The notes: a model not told the origin generated them from the sequence alone. A stretch of 39,050 nt of DNA from Lachnospiraceae bacterium (GCA_015258095.1 JABZIV010000019.1:1-39050), one strand, 5' to 3'. Shown: positions 21,912 through 31,664, counted from the first letter of the stretch. Program-made: numbers and translations.

Positions 21912-24110
21912 CTATTCCTCCTGCAAACGGAACTTCGAAACCAAATCGTCTAAGACACCCGCCTGACCGGAAAGCTCTTCCGATGCCGCGGCGCTTTCTT
22001 CCGCTGTCGCGGAGTTCGTCTGCACTACAGCGGAGATCTGATTCATGCCGACGGTTAATTGTTTCATGCCTTCCGACTCCCGCTCCGTCTCCTTTGTGAT
22101 ATCCAAAATCATGTCATTGATTTTTCCGGTATGCTGTACTACGGTGGACAGAGACTCTTCGGTTTCTTTACTGATCTTCGCCCCTCTTAAAACAGCATCT
22201 TTCGTTTCTTCTATCAGAAGACCGGTGTTCTGTGCCGCTTTCGCAGACTTCTGGGCAAGGTTTCCGACTTCATCGGCAACCACGGCAAAGCCTTTTCCCG
22301 CTTCTCCCGCTCTTGCCGCCTCTATCGCAGCATTCAGGGAAAGGATGTTGGTCTGGAAGGCGATATCATCAATGGTTTTGATGATTTTTCCAATTTCACC
22401 GGACTTCTCCGTAATCTCCGCCATTGCCTTGGACAGCTCTTCCATCTTCCGGTTGCTGACCTCCACTGCTTCTCCCGCTTTCCGGCTAAGATGCGCCGCA
22501 TCTTCCGCCTTCTCTGTCGTGCTCTTTATCGAATCCGATATCTCGTTCATGCCTGCGGAAATCTCTTCTACAGAAGAAGCCTGTTCGGTCGCTCCCTGGG
22601 AAAGAGACTGTGCACTGGCGGATACCTGCTCGGAAGAAGCACTGACGCCGGATGCCGACTTCTGAATCTCCAGTACGGTACCGTTCAACTCTCTCCGAAT
22701 GTTCCGAAGCGCCTGTAAAAGAGGGAGATAGGCTCCTTGATATTTGTCCTCTTCCTCAAGATTGATCCGGAAATTTCCTTCCGAAAGGGCTTCCAACTTC
22801 TCCCGGAGATTCTCCGTAATTCCCCGAACCGTATCCATCACTTTCTGGAAAGCGCTTCCAATCTGTCCGATCTCATTTTCTTTTCGATAGCTTACTTCCT
22901 CACTAAAATCACCCTTCGCCACTTTTGCGCCAATTCTCGCCATTCCGCTCAGCGGCGCCAGCGTCCTTCGTACACAGAAATAGATTCCGCTCACAATCAA
23001 AAGCAAGCCGATAAATCCAAGGAAAAAGCACAGCAGAAGAATGTGCAGAATGGGACGCATAAACTCTCCGTTATTCAGGGAAAGCATAATCCACCAGGTA
23101 TTTCCCATCACATCCGTTGGAACATAATAGGTTCGCTTCGTTACCCCGCTCTTTTCCTTTTCTAAGAGATAGAAAGCCTTCCCCTTCTCCATCTCGGTCC
23201 GTATCTTCTTATATTCCTTCTCTCCCTTTTCCTCTTCTACTGATTTTCCAATACGTTCTCCCTTCTTACTGTACATGACTTCCCCATCTTCATTGAGGAT
23301 CACGGTGTCCAGGCTTGGGTAACGCGTGTCTTTCTGCTCTGTAGTAGAAAAGATACTGACATCCAGGTCTAAGAGGATGGCACCGACGAATTTTCCCTGC
23401 TGCATCACCGGTCTGGAAATCGTGATAACCTTCGCTTTATCCAGTAAAGTCTCATAAACATCGGTAATGACCGTCTTTCCGCTCGCTTTCGTCTCTGTAT
23501 AATATGCCTTATCCTTAAACTCCGTATAAGGATAATTTACGATACTGCGGTTCTGAAATCCCTCTTTTCCGATATAAGGGGCGTAATCTTCTACCCCGTC
23601 AAGATAGGCGTTCGGCTCAAAGAAGACACCGGCTCCGATGACATGATCATTTGCCGCAATGACACCATACAGTGATTCAAGCAGCACGGTTTCCGCATTG
23701 TATTGTGAAGAACTGACTGCCTGGTTTACAACACGGGAGCGAAAACTGGATTCCTTCATGGGAATGACAGACTGTTTTTCCTTATTGATATCCAAAATCG
23801 TCCATGCTGCTGCGGTTTTATCCGTCATCTCCTGAATCCCGCTGTCAATGATGGAAGAGACGCCGTCCATCCTGGAAATCAGCGCGGAGAGTTCCTCTCC
23901 CGTCGCTCTGGCTTTGTCCTCCATATTTTGATTCATCACATCCGTAAAAGAGACCCGACTCAGATGAATCGTTCCAATGTTGACAATGGACATCCCAATC
24001 AACGCTAATAAACCCAGAAAGAGGGTTAACTGTACGGAAAGCTTCATCGCTTTTCCTTCCCTCTTTCCGGGTTTTCTAAATGTTTTTCTTTCTTCGCTTT
24101 TCTTCTCCAT
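21912..24110 (-). CDS. Methyl-accepting chemotaxis protein with dCache-type sensor
   Basis: Chemoreceptor of 732 residues. A basic cytoplasmic start leads to membrane helix 1 (about 24-45), a large extracellular domain of about 300 residues with dCache features (DINKEKQ..., GVFFEPNAYLDG, the YTETKASGKTVITDVYE segment and the ISRPVMQQGKFVGAILLDLD strand pair), helix 2 at about 350-375, HAMP, and a signalling domain with the tip TIDDIAFQTNILSLNAAIEA. dCache domains usually bind amino acids or other small molecules directly. AAGGAG lies 8 bases before the ATG. No CheR-binding pentapeptide at the end. The tip is close to that of the receptor at 19703, suggesting one array. Confidence 0.94.
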   Translation of the reverse strand: MEKKSEERKTFRKPGKREGKAMKLSVQLTLFLGLLALIGMSIVNIGTIHLSRVSFTDVMNQNMEDKARATGEELSALISRMDGVSSIIDSGIQEMTDKTAAAWTILDINKEKQSVIPMKESSFRSRVVNQAVSSSQYNAETVLLESLYGVIAANDHVIGAGVFFEPNAYLDGVEDYAPYIGKEGFQNRSIVNYPYTEFKDKAYYTETKASGKTVITDVYETLLDKAKVITISRPVMQQGKFVGAILLDLDVSIFSTTEQKDTRYPSLDTVILNEDGEVMYSKKGERIGKSVEEEKGEKEYKKIRTEMEKGKAFYLLEKEKSGVTKRTYYVPTDVMGNTWWIMLSLNNGEFMRPILHILLLCFFLGFIGLLLIVSGIYFCVRRTLAPLSGMARIGAKVAKGDFSEEVSYRKENEIGQIGSAFQKVMDTVRGITENLREKLEALSEGNFRINLEEEDKYQGAYLPLLQALRNIRRELNGTVLEIQKSASGVSASSEQVSASAQSLSQGATEQASSVEEISAGMNEISDSIKSTTEKAEDAAHLSRKAGEAVEVSNRKMEELSKAMAEITEKSGEIGKIIKTIDDIAFQTNILSLNAAIEAARAGEAGKGFAVVADEVGNLAQKSAKAAQNTGLLIEETKDAVLRGAKISKETEESLSTVVQHTGKINDMILDITKETERESEGMKQLTVGMNQISAVVQTNSATAEESAAASEELSGQAGVLDDLVSKFRLQEE

Positions 24111-24282
24111 TTCTTCTTCTCCTTTGTTTGATCACGAATGCACAAACTGCAAGTACTTTCGTCAAGCTATACAAATAAAATAAGAAGAAATCTCAGTTTT
24201 ATTTCAAAGATGGAGACAATGCTTTTTAATTCATGGATAAATCCTTTAATTCCTACAAAATATTTTCTTTTACCGGCTTTTT

Positions 24283-25632
24283 TTAATGGAATGTTTTTAG
24301 AAAATCAATATTCTGCTTTTCAATCTGTGACATCCGCGGATAGATGGAGTCCATATCACTTGTTTTATTCCAGTTATTCGCATACCAGCTAAACTGCGAG
24401 AAGTAATCGGTCAGTCCCTGATCCTTAAAGGCATAACCGTATCGCGCATACATCTCATTAACAACCATCTGCGTGATGTTTCTCTGCCCCGGGAACATCG
24501 TTGCAGGATACTGTGCCATCAGGCTCTCTACGTCCTGCCTCGTGATGAGACGGCTGGAACTGTAGGGACATAAGAATTCCGGGACGGTATCCGTTCGGAA
24601 AGAATTGGCTGTACCGCTCGGTGCCTCTCCTGCATTCCCGAAACCGTTCTCTATAGACTCTGTCGGACTCTGCGGTGCAGCACTCTCTTCCTGTAGTCCC
24701 GACACGGTATACGTTCTCTTCTTTTTACTCGGTAGGAAACCGCACTTTTCCATATAATAAGCGGAATCCTTTGCCAGACTGATTTCTACCCTGTCTCCAT
24801 TTTTCAGTCCCGAGTCCGGCTCAATTGTAAAGTCTTCCTCACTAAGTCCTTCCGGAAAATCGGAAAGAACAAGATAACCGCTTCCGTTTGCCGTGCCTTT
24901 TGTCTCAACGGTAATCTCCTCCAGAAGGTCTTTTTCTTCCGCCTTTTCCTTAATGTGCGCTTTGACCTTCTGATCCTTCACTTTAATCTTACAGTTCAGG
25001 TAATCGGCAACCTCCTCTTCATTGACGGACCACTTGTATCCTATGCTTTCCCCGTCTTCAATATCGCTGTCCTCGTCAAAGCTTGGCGCGCTGACCGCCT
25101 CTTTCAGATAGTCTATCGGTGTGGCATACTTTCTGGCAATGCCGTCTTCCTTTGCCTCCGACGTAAAGTGCAATTTCTTTCCATAATCCGCTTCTATCGC
25201 ATCCCAATCCAGTTCCGCACCGGCCTTCGCATATCCGCTCGGCCCCGTGAACTCGACTTTCAGGTAAGCGTCGAGCGGAAGAGTCTGCTTTCGGAAGAAA
25301 CGAAAATATCCCCAAATACCGCCTGCTCCAAGAAGCAGAAGGAAACAGAAAATCAAAAAAAGGATACAGCCGAGATGCCCCTTTTTCTTCCGGGCAGGGG
25401 CTTCCGAGATGGTCTCTTCGGGTTCTTCTTTTACAGGCGTCTTCTGCACCGGTCTCTCTATCTTCGGTGCAGTAGGAATCGGTATTTCCGAAACTTTCTC
25501 TTCCACAATCTCCTGTACCGGCTTCTCTATCTTCGGTATAGGATTGACCGCGCTGCTTTCTAAGCGTTCTCCGCAATTTCCGCAAAATACGGCGCCGTCT
25601 TCATTTTTAAAACCGCAATGACCACAAAACAT
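24283..25632 (-). CDS. Zinc-ribbon, single-span protein with C-terminal YARHG domain
   Basis: Protein of 449 residues. An N-terminal double-CxxC zinc ribbon (CGHCGFKNEDGAVFCGNCGE) is followed by a Pro/Glu/Ile-rich linker with near-repeats (PKIEKPVQEIV and PKIERPVQKTP), one membrane helix at about 90-112, an extracytoplasmic region with Asp/Glu-rich beta segments, and a C-terminal YARHG domain (NEMYARYGYAFKDQGLTDYF). YARHG domains occur outside the membrane and are thought to act in the envelope; their ligand is not known. AAGGAGTAGAAA precedes the ATG. It is probably monocistronic. Confidence 0.85.
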   Translation of the reverse strand: MFCGHCGFKNEDGAVFCGNCGERLESSAVNPIPKIEKPVQEIVEEKVSEIPIPTAPKIERPVQKTPVKEEPEETISEAPARKKKGHLGCILFLIFCFLLLLGAGGIWGYFRFFRKQTLPLDAYLKVEFTGPSGYAKAGAELDWDAIEADYGKKLHFTSEAKEDGIARKYATPIDYLKEAVSAPSFDEDSDIEDGESIGYKWSVNEEEVADYLNCKIKVKDQKVKAHIKEKAEEKDLLEEITVETKGTANGSGYLVLSDFPEGLSEEDFTIEPDSGLKNGDRVEISLAKDSAYYMEKCGFLPSKKKRTYTVSGLQEESAAPQSPTESIENGFGNAGEAPSGTANSFRTDTVPEFLCPYSSSRLITRQDVESLMAQYPATMFPGQRNITQMVVNEMYARYGYAFKDQGLTDYFSQFSWYANNWNKTSDMDSIYPRMSQIEKQNIDFLKTFH

Positions 25633-25936
25633 TTTCTACTCCTTCTTCTGGATAGCCTTTATGGAACGGGTAAAACACTGCTTTTCTTTGTTTCTACTTC
25701 TTTGTTTCTGCTTCTCTGTTTCTGCATCCAATACTACACTACTTTGAAAGGAAATAATACAGTACCACCCCAAAGAATAGTATGGAAAGAATTCCTGCTA
25801 TCCATGTGGTTGAATCCATATTCCCACCTCTATATCTTTTTTAAGAAAAAGCTGCGGAAAAGACAGCTGCAAAGTTTTTTGCGCTCTCTCCCCACAGCTC
25901 CTTTCTTTTCACAATTTCCGGAAAAATCCTTTCCGC

Positions 25937-26710
25937 TTACTCAAAGCGGGCATTGGCTACCGCGATATCTATCCTATATTGGCTTACTTTGACTGCTTTC
26001 AGCCTTACCTTTTCATAGCCCGTAATATCCACATCAATGTCGAACGCCTTGGTATCATAGTAGATGTCCTGCGTGGAATAAATCTCGTCATCCTCCCCGG
26101 AAAGAACCTGTAAGAGCATACGGTTTCCTTCTCCCCAATAATCCTTAACCGGGAAAACGGTTGCCTTGAGATGTGTATAGCCTGCGGAATTGTCAAATTC
26201 TATATATTCCCCGAGGTCGTCACTTACAAACATTAAGCAATTGGTGAAGGATTTGTTTTCCCGATTGCTTGCCAGGCTATCCATCTTCCGAACACCAGAC
26301 CTGATAATGGGTTCTGCGTTAAAGAGGGAGAGCTTATTCTTTCGTCCGGCTGTGTAATTCGCCTCATTCATTGCTTCTTCTCCCGCCCCGCTTACTTTGC
26401 TTCCGCCGACATTCCTGGTCTGCACGATGCCGTTCTCCACCCAGGCACCGCTCCCGTTTACCTGATAGCCATCCGGCGTTGTCGCATTGATCATACAGTA
26501 GCCGAAACGGTCAAAATAGTAGCACTCCGCAACACCATCGTTGTTTCCGTCAATCCACTGCCAACTGCTGGAAGGCCAGGTGCCGTTTCCATAGTCATAC
26601 CACCATCCAGTGGTATTCTTGATCCAGGAGCCGGCGTATGCGCTCATCGCTAAAATCCCCGTGCAAAGTAATGTTGCTACACTGCATTTCAAAATGCTTA
26701 TTCTCTTCAT
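25937..26710 (-). CDS. Secreted wall-binding-repeat protein with NPCBM-like C-terminus
   Basis: Protein of 257 residues with a cleavable signal peptide (cut after SAYA). Residues 27-95 are aromatic/Gly-rich choline- or glucan-binding-type repeats (GSWIKNTTGWWYDYGNGTW, then WQWIDGNNDGVAECYYF). The C-terminal part (FDNSAGYTHLKATVFPVKDY to GYEKVRLKAV) looks like an NPCBM-type carbohydrate-binding beta-sandwich. Together they suggest a surface protein that docks on cell wall or glycan. No catalytic domain is present. AGGGGAAGAAA precedes the ATG. Confidence 0.85.
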   Translation of the reverse strand: MKRISILKCSVATLLCTGILAMSAYAGSWIKNTTGWWYDYGNGTWPSSSWQWIDGNNDGVAECYYFDRFGYCMINATTPDGYQVNGSGAWVENGIVQTRNVGGSKVSGAGEEAMNEANYTAGRKNKLSLFNAEPIIRSGVRKMDSLASNRENKSFTNCLMFVSDDLGEYIEFDNSAGYTHLKATVFPVKDYWGEGNRMLLQVLSGEDDEIYSTQDIYYDTKAFDIDVDITGYEKVRLKAVKVSQYRIDIAVANARFE

Positions 26711-26885
26711 TTTCTTCCCCTTCCCTTTTCGAATGACTTAGGAATTTCCGCTTCCTCTTCCGAATCTCTCGGGAAATCCCCTTCCTTTCGTGTACAGTTT
26801 ACAAATGACTGAAAATCATCTTAAGGGGAAAAGAAAGCTTTCTCATTACCATTTTTTTACACCGAAGGGAAGTGTAAATCGGTGT

Positions 26886-26975
26886 AAGTCCGCTACAAAT
26901 GAGCGGAAAGGATTGTGAAGTATAAGCTATCGCCATCAACGGGACTCAAGTCCGCTACAAATGGACGGACAGGAT
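26886..26975. repeat. Two direct 28-bp repeats, period 62
   Basis: AAGTCCGCTACAAATG followed by a 12-base G/A-rich tail occurs at 26886-26913 and 26948-26975. Each copy can form a hairpin, CCGCT/AGCGG in the first and GTCCG/CGGAC in the second, so changes between copies keep the pairing by different registers. The second copy overlaps the stop of the membrane-protein gene at 26955. A further hairpin (TTTACAC/GTGTAAA, 26856-26878) lies nearer the wall-binding protein gene. Confidence 0.65.
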
Positions 26976-28457
26976 ATAAAAAAGAAAAAACAAAATGACA
27001 TAAAGCGCAAAATAAGCTCGATGCGCCCGAATAAAATGAAAGATACCTTTTTCCACTCCGCTTCGCAAAAAACAGCATAACCAGGTAAGGATCGCCACAA
27101 AATTCACCAGATTTAAGAGCAGGACTCCCATTCCGGAATCAAAACAAAGCACACTGCAAAGAGAACTTAAAATGATGACAATGGGAGAAAGGAAGATAAA
27201 AGAACCGGCGCACTCCGCATTGAACTGCACTGCAAAGGGAGAGCAGGAAGAGAACCAAAGAAAGAGATGGGATGTGAAAATGGCCAGCGCAAAGTACGGA
27301 GACAAAGGCATTTTCCCCATGATTGCATGGTCATAGCTGTAGAGAAGGGCAAGCGCAATGCCAATCGCTGTAAAACTCATGCTGTAAACCATGTAAATGC
27401 TGTTTACAATGACATGGAGACGGTCAGCGCGTTTTGTATCGGGATTCTCCACATTTTCCCGGAAAACACGCATCGGCTCCCTCGTAAATAGAAAGAAGGT
27501 CTGTGCAAATGTGGTCAGCATATTAAAGTAGACCACAATATTTGCCATCGCAACAAAATGCGGATTCTCTGCAAATGCTGCAAAATCGGTCAAGGTATGT
27601 AAAAAAAGATAAAGGGCAATCGCGGAAAACGAACCGGTCAGATTACAAGCGATGGAATAGAAGATAAGACGCGGATTCAGGTCATAGCGTCCCCTGCCCT
27701 GTATAACGGAGTTCTTCTCCCCATACTTTGCAATGAAGGAAATCTCTCTCAAAGAAATGTCTTCCCCCGGGTGCTTCTTCCGATAGAAATACACCGATAT
27801 CACGACATCAATCAGACCAAAGAGGAGGGGAGAAACAGCCAGAAAAAGAATCAGCAAAATAAACTGCCGGAAAGAAAGCCGGTAAGCCTTCATAAAAAGG
27901 GATAAACCATCCTGCGAAAAAAGGACAAAATAAAGAAAAAGAGCTAAAAAGCATAAGGAAACAAGAAGCAGATACCGCGGATGATTTCGAAGCTTCTCCT
28001 GTAATGAGGCAGGTGTATCCGGCACTGTCCGGTTCTCCAAAACAGGCGGAAAGAGCGCAAGTTTCATCACAGGCGTCGCTTCAGGTAAAACCCCTCCTGT
28101 CTCGACCGGAATTTCGCAATTCTCGAGCCCATACTCCAAAAAACGTAAAGCATAGGTCTGAAAGTCATCCTCTTCTTCCACTCCCGGGAAATAGAGTTGT
28201 TCTTCTTTTACAAAGCGAAGTAACTTCTGAAATTGCAGTTCTTCCTCTTTTCCCTGAAAACACTGTAAAAAGCAGGGCAGTGCCGCATCCTTCAGTCCTC
28301 GATACCCTTTTCGCTTTCCCTGCTTAATCTCACTGACTCTGGTTTCCACCATATTTCCCTGTCGTACTTTATTAAAGATCAGGCACATTTCCTTTTGCGG
28401 AACCCGAAGTTCCTCATTCATATAATAAAAGATATCCCGCTGGCAGATTTTTCGCAT
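26955..28457 (-). CDS. Polytopic membrane protein with a soluble N-terminal domain, unknown
   Basis: Protein of 500 residues. The first 165 residues are soluble and charged; the segment ELRVPQKEMCLIFNKVRQGN near residue 16 and SEIKQGKRKGYRGLKD near 42 look like a small helical, perhaps DNA- or protein-binding, domain. About eight to nine hydrophobic helices follow from residue 166 to the end, with many Phe and Leu. I do not recognise the family. A start at 28457 has only a modest ribosome site (AAGGGA). Its stop lies in a repeat. It is not obviously in an operon. Confidence 0.65.
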   Translation of the reverse strand: MRKICQRDIFYYMNEELRVPQKEMCLIFNKVRQGNMVETRVSEIKQGKRKGYRGLKDAALPCFLQCFQGKEEELQFQKLLRFVKEEQLYFPGVEEEDDFQTYALRFLEYGLENCEIPVETGGVLPEATPVMKLALFPPVLENRTVPDTPASLQEKLRNHPRYLLLVSLCFLALFLYFVLFSQDGLSLFMKAYRLSFRQFILLILFLAVSPLLFGLIDVVISVYFYRKKHPGEDISLREISFIAKYGEKNSVIQGRGRYDLNPRLIFYSIACNLTGSFSAIALYLFLHTLTDFAAFAENPHFVAMANIVVYFNMLTTFAQTFFLFTREPMRVFRENVENPDTKRADRLHVIVNSIYMVYSMSFTAIGIALALLYSYDHAIMGKMPLSPYFALAIFTSHLFLWFSSCSPFAVQFNAECAGSFIFLSPIVIILSSLCSVLCFDSGMGVLLLNLVNFVAILTWLCCFLRSGVEKGIFHFIRAHRAYFALYVILFFLFYILSVHL

Positions 28458-28523
28458 TCTTCTGTCCCTTCTCTTCTCCGTGTCTCACTTTAATTTTAAG
28501 AAAAACGTAAAAATTGTCAATCC

Positions 28524-28620
28524 TGCTGTAGGCACAACAAGACGTCTCCGGCTTCGTCTTCTCCACTTGTTAAGAAACGGGAAATTGCAAGCTTTCCGCG
28601 AGATACTCGTTATGAATAAA
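28524..28620. repeat. Intergenic element related to 6609-6730
   Basis: Contains GTAGGCACAA, a nested hairpin (AACAAGACG at 28536-28544 with CGTCTT 28555-28560 and CTTGTT 28566-28571) and a CGAG-ATA-CTCG mini-hairpin followed by GTTATGAATAAAAAG. The same order precedes the terminator at 6724. No gene is present in 28458-28741. Confidence 0.45.
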
Positions 28621-28623
28621 AAG

Positions 28624-28665
28624 AGAGCGCAGAATACGAAAATCGTATTCCGCGCTCTTTTTATT
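28624..28665. terminator. Bidirectional-type terminator after the FKBP lipoprotein gene
   Basis: AGAGCGC and GAATACGA (28624-28639) pair with TCGTATTC and GCGCTCT (28643-28658), with one A/C mismatch and a 3-base loop. T-runs flank the stem on both strands, so it works for the minus-strand operon ending at 28742. Confidence 0.9.
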
Positions 28666-28741
28666 CTCTATTGTGTTTCACATAGAGAGACCCTGTAATT
28701 CTCCAACGGGAAAGAAAGCATTTTTTCCGCTTTCTCTTCCA

Positions 28742-30040
28742 TTACTTCTTTTCATTCGCCTTACTCTGGCTCTCCTTCGTTTCTGTTTCTTTGTTCTCTT
28801 CCGACTGCTTTTCCGTACCTTTGCTCTCGCCGGTCTTATTCTGCGTATCTATTTCTGTCGAGATAGACGGCTCTTCTTCCTTCACCGTAATCTGCGACTC
28901 GATGTACTCCATAACCGCATTCCGAACAGCCGCTTCCTCTACAACCTGTTTTCCGTACTGCTCGATGAGTTTGATTCGATTCATATCCTGCCCGGTGAGA
29001 GAGGATTCCGCCTTGGCAAGACTGTCCAGAAGGGCATCGGTCGGACGGATCTTCTGGTCGTCCGCAATCTTTCTCATGATGAAAATCTGCTTCGCGTAGC
29101 TGTCTGCATTTGCATAGGCGTCTTTCTTGAACTCCTCGACAGACTTTCCGGACATATTGATAACATCCGCCGCACCCATACCATACTGCTTATATTGCGT
29201 TAACTGCGCATTCAGAACATAAGCTTTCGCATACTCCATCAGCTTCTCGGACGGTTCCACCTTCGCTTCATCAAAAATCTGCTGCATCGCATCATTCTGA
29301 ATGGTGGAATGATAGCGGAACTCCGTCTTGGCTTTCAGCTGCTCTCTGATCTGATCTTTATAACTTTCTACGGTCTCCGCGGTCGTGTCTTTGTTGTCCT
29401 TGACCCACTGGTCGGTCAGCTCCGGAGCACGCTTTACGGCATTGACCGTAACGGCAAACTCCGCATCCTTTCCGGCAAGGTCCGGCGCCTGACTATATTC
29501 TTTCGGGAAAGTAACCTTCACGGTAAGCTTTTCTCCGGCCTTCTTTCCAATCAGCTGGTCTTCAAAGCCCGGAATAAACTGTCCGGAACCAAGCTGCAAA
29601 TCCTGCTTTTCCGCTGTGCCGCCGTCAAACTTCTTTCCGTCAATCGTACCGCTGTAGTCAATATTGACCGTATCGCCTTCCTTCGCCGGCTCCTCAACGG
29701 TCTTCAAATCCTGCTGCAAAGCCTGATTAATCGCTGCGGTCACATCCGCATCCGTTACTTCCTTCATCGGTGCCACCGTTACGCTGATCTTCTTGATATC
29801 CGGAAGCGTAATCTTTCCCATCTCAGAAACCTTCGGCTCTTCGGGAACCTTCATATTCTCCAACTCTTTAATCTCCGGACTGTCCTCTGTCAGAGTGGAA
29901 GGGCTGGCATTGGAAGAGGAAGCCTCCGACGCGGATGCCTTGTTCTTCTCTGTACTGTCTGCCGTTTTCTTTCCGCAAGACGCGGCAAAAAGCGCCATGG
30001 CAAGAATCGCCGTACTCAGTAAAAACTTCTTTTTTCTCAT
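28742..30040 (-). CDS. FKBP/trigger-factor-like peptidyl-prolyl isomerase lipoprotein
   Basis: Extracytoplasmic foldase of about 432 residues. Type II signal peptide ending AASC, then a Ser/Ala/Glu-rich tether. A FKBP isomerase domain at about 110-205 has the motifs VNIDYSGTIDGKKFDGGT and LGSGQFIPGFEDQLIGKKAG; the region after it (APELTDQWVKDNKDTTAETV onward) matches the trigger-factor C-terminal chaperone arms. The tail is K/E/T/S-rich. Lipid-anchored trigger-factor relatives probably help fold secreted proteins. Start at 30040 (MRKKKF) follows GAGGAGTATT; a 4-residue-longer start is possible. It is 23 bases downstream of the M18 aminopeptidase gene in the same unit. Confidence 0.9.
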   Translation of the reverse strand: MRKKKFLLSTAILAMALFAASCGKKTADSTEKNKASASEASSSNASPSTLTEDSPEIKELENMKVPEEPKVSEMGKITLPDIKKISVTVAPMKEVTDADVTAAINQALQQDLKTVEEPAKEGDTVNIDYSGTIDGKKFDGGTAEKQDLQLGSGQFIPGFEDQLIGKKAGEKLTVKVTFPKEYSQAPDLAGKDAEFAVTVNAVKRAPELTDQWVKDNKDTTAETVESYKDQIREQLKAKTEFRYHSTIQNDAMQQIFDEAKVEPSEKLMEYAKAYVLNAQLTQYKQYGMGAADVINMSGKSVEEFKKDAYANADSYAKQIFIMRKIADDQKIRPTDALLDSLAKAESSLTGQDMNRIKLIEQYGKQVVEEAAVRNAVMEYIESQITVKEEEPSISTEIDTQNKTGESKGTEKQSEENKETETKESQSKANEKK

Positions 30041-30063
30041 AATACTCCTCACTCTATTTTCCT

Positions 30064-31455
30064 TTAACGATTAAAAGCAAGAAATGCTTTGTAGGTATAG
30101 TACACATCGAGCTTTGTTGTAAGCTCAAAAGGCGCATGCATGGACAGCACGGCTACGCCGAGGTCGACCGTATCGACATCCATATTGCCCATATACTTTG
30201 CAATGGTTCCTCCGCCGCCCTCATCGACTTTTCCAAGCTCTCCAATCTGCCATGGAATTCCGGCGTCGTCCATATACTGAATCACTTTCTGCATGGTTTC
30301 TGCGGAAGCATCATTGGAACCGCCCTTTCCTCTTACACCGGTGTACTTGGTCAGTACCGGACCGTGGTTAAAGAAAGAGGAATTCCGCTTCTCATAAACA
30401 TCCGGGAAGGTCGGATCATACGCCGCATTGACATCGGAAGAGAGACAGAGGGAATTCCGAAGAACATCCCGTACCCTTTCTCCTTCACACTCGGCGAGAT
30501 CTTCTACAAAATGACGCAGAGCATCCGACTCCATTCCCGTATTTCCCGTAGAACCGATCTCCTCTTTATCCACGAGAGCGGTAAGAGAAGTGTATTCCGG
30601 CTTCTTTCCGTCCAGTTCCGCCATAAGAGCCGTATAAGCGCAAACCTTATCATCCTGTCCGTAAGCCCCTATCATAGAGGAATCCAGACCGACATCCACC
30701 GCCTTCTGCGCCGGAACCAGCGTCAGCTCCGCACGCATAAAATCTTTCTCCACTATACCGTACTTCTCATGGAGAATCGACAGAACTTTCAGCTTGAAGG
30801 CTTCCTTCACTTCACTGTCTTCCACCGGAAGGGAGCCCAGAAGAACATTCAGTTCCTCTCCCTTCAGTCCTTCTGCGAGCTTTCTTTCACTCTGCTGCTT
30901 TGCAAGATGCGGTAAGAGATCCGTGATAACCAGAACCGGATCGCCCTCTTCCTCTCCGAAATGTAAATCCACGGACTTTCCGTCGGAGAACATCACTCTG
31001 CCGTGCAAAGCAAGAGGAATGGTTCCCCACTGATACTTCTTGATTCCGCCATAGTAATGCGTCTTAAAATAAGCAAGCTCATCCGTCTCGTAGAGCGGAT
31101 TCGGCTTCAAATCGATTCGCGGAGAATCGATATGGGCAATATTGAAATGAATTCCTTCATTCAACGGCTTCTTTCCCAGTGTTACGAGAAAGAGGTTCTT
31201 TCCCCGATTGACAAAGTAAAGTTTGTCTCCCGCTTTTCCTTTCACACCGCGCTTAAACGGCTTATACCCTGCTTTCTCCGCAAGAGAAACACTGTAGGAT
31301 ACACACTCTCTTTCAATCTTCGAATGATCCAGGAATGTCTTGTATCCCTCGGCAAACTCCATTGCCTTCTCCATGTCCTTCGGGTATTTTTTTGCGATAT
31401 GCTCCGGTTTGAAGCATAACTGCTCTTCCAACTTCTGTCCTTCTGTCTTACTCAT
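30064..31455 (-). CDS. M18-family aminopeptidase
   Basis: Cytosolic dinuclear-zinc aminopeptidase, 463 residues, preferring acidic or neutral N-terminal residues in this family. Motifs: FNIAHIDSPRIDLKPNP with the first zinc His and Asp, DKEEIGSTGNTGMES with the catalytic and metal Glu residues, and GGSNDASAETMQ with the late substrate region; the last zinc His is expected near MHAPFELTTK. Length matches bacterial M18 enzymes. It is first in a two-gene unit with the FKBP lipoprotein, transcribed after the lepB terminator. With the C69 dipeptidase it fits a peptide-fermenting life. Confidence 0.93.
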   Translation of the reverse strand: MSKTEGQKLEEQLCFKPEHIAKKYPKDMEKAMEFAEGYKTFLDHSKIERECVSYSVSLAEKAGYKPFKRGVKGKAGDKLYFVNRGKNLFLVTLGKKPLNEGIHFNIAHIDSPRIDLKPNPLYETDELAYFKTHYYGGIKKYQWGTIPLALHGRVMFSDGKSVDLHFGEEEGDPVLVITDLLPHLAKQQSERKLAEGLKGEELNVLLGSLPVEDSEVKEAFKLKVLSILHEKYGIVEKDFMRAELTLVPAQKAVDVGLDSSMIGAYGQDDKVCAYTALMAELDGKKPEYTSLTALVDKEEIGSTGNTGMESDALRHFVEDLAECEGERVRDVLRNSLCLSSDVNAAYDPTFPDVYEKRNSSFFNHGPVLTKYTGVRGKGGSNDASAETMQKVIQYMDDAGIPWQIGELGKVDEGGGGTIAKYMGNMDVDTVDLGVAVLSMHAPFELTTKLDVYYTYKAFLAFNR

Positions 31456-31605
31456 GGACCCCTCCTTCTTGCCCTTATTTCTTCTTTTATGAAAATACGA
31501 ATCCTATTTCTCACCATGAAACGGCGTAAACAGGGATTATTGTATCACTTCCTCGGATACAAGAAAACAGTTTGTAGCCTACCGCGCTCTTGTGTTGAAA
31601 ATGTG

Positions 31606-31653
31606 AAAAAAAGTACCGGGTAAAGAATATTCCTTTTCTTCTTTCCCGGCACT
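31606..31653 (-). terminator. Rho-independent terminator of the lipase-DUF3783-lepB operon
   Basis: On the minus strand AGTGCCGGG pairs with CCCGGTACT, extended by AAAGAA/TTCTTT with a bulged A, and seven Ts follow. It lies 12 bases past the signal peptidase stop. Confidence 0.85.
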
Positions 31654-31664
31654 CCTTCGCTCTT

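Noticed and set aside
22045..22665. 206-codon plus-strand ORF opposite the second chemoreceptor
   Set aside because: Such Ser/Ala-rich antisense frames arise from the repetitive coiled-coil coding; a similar one is opposite the first receptor.
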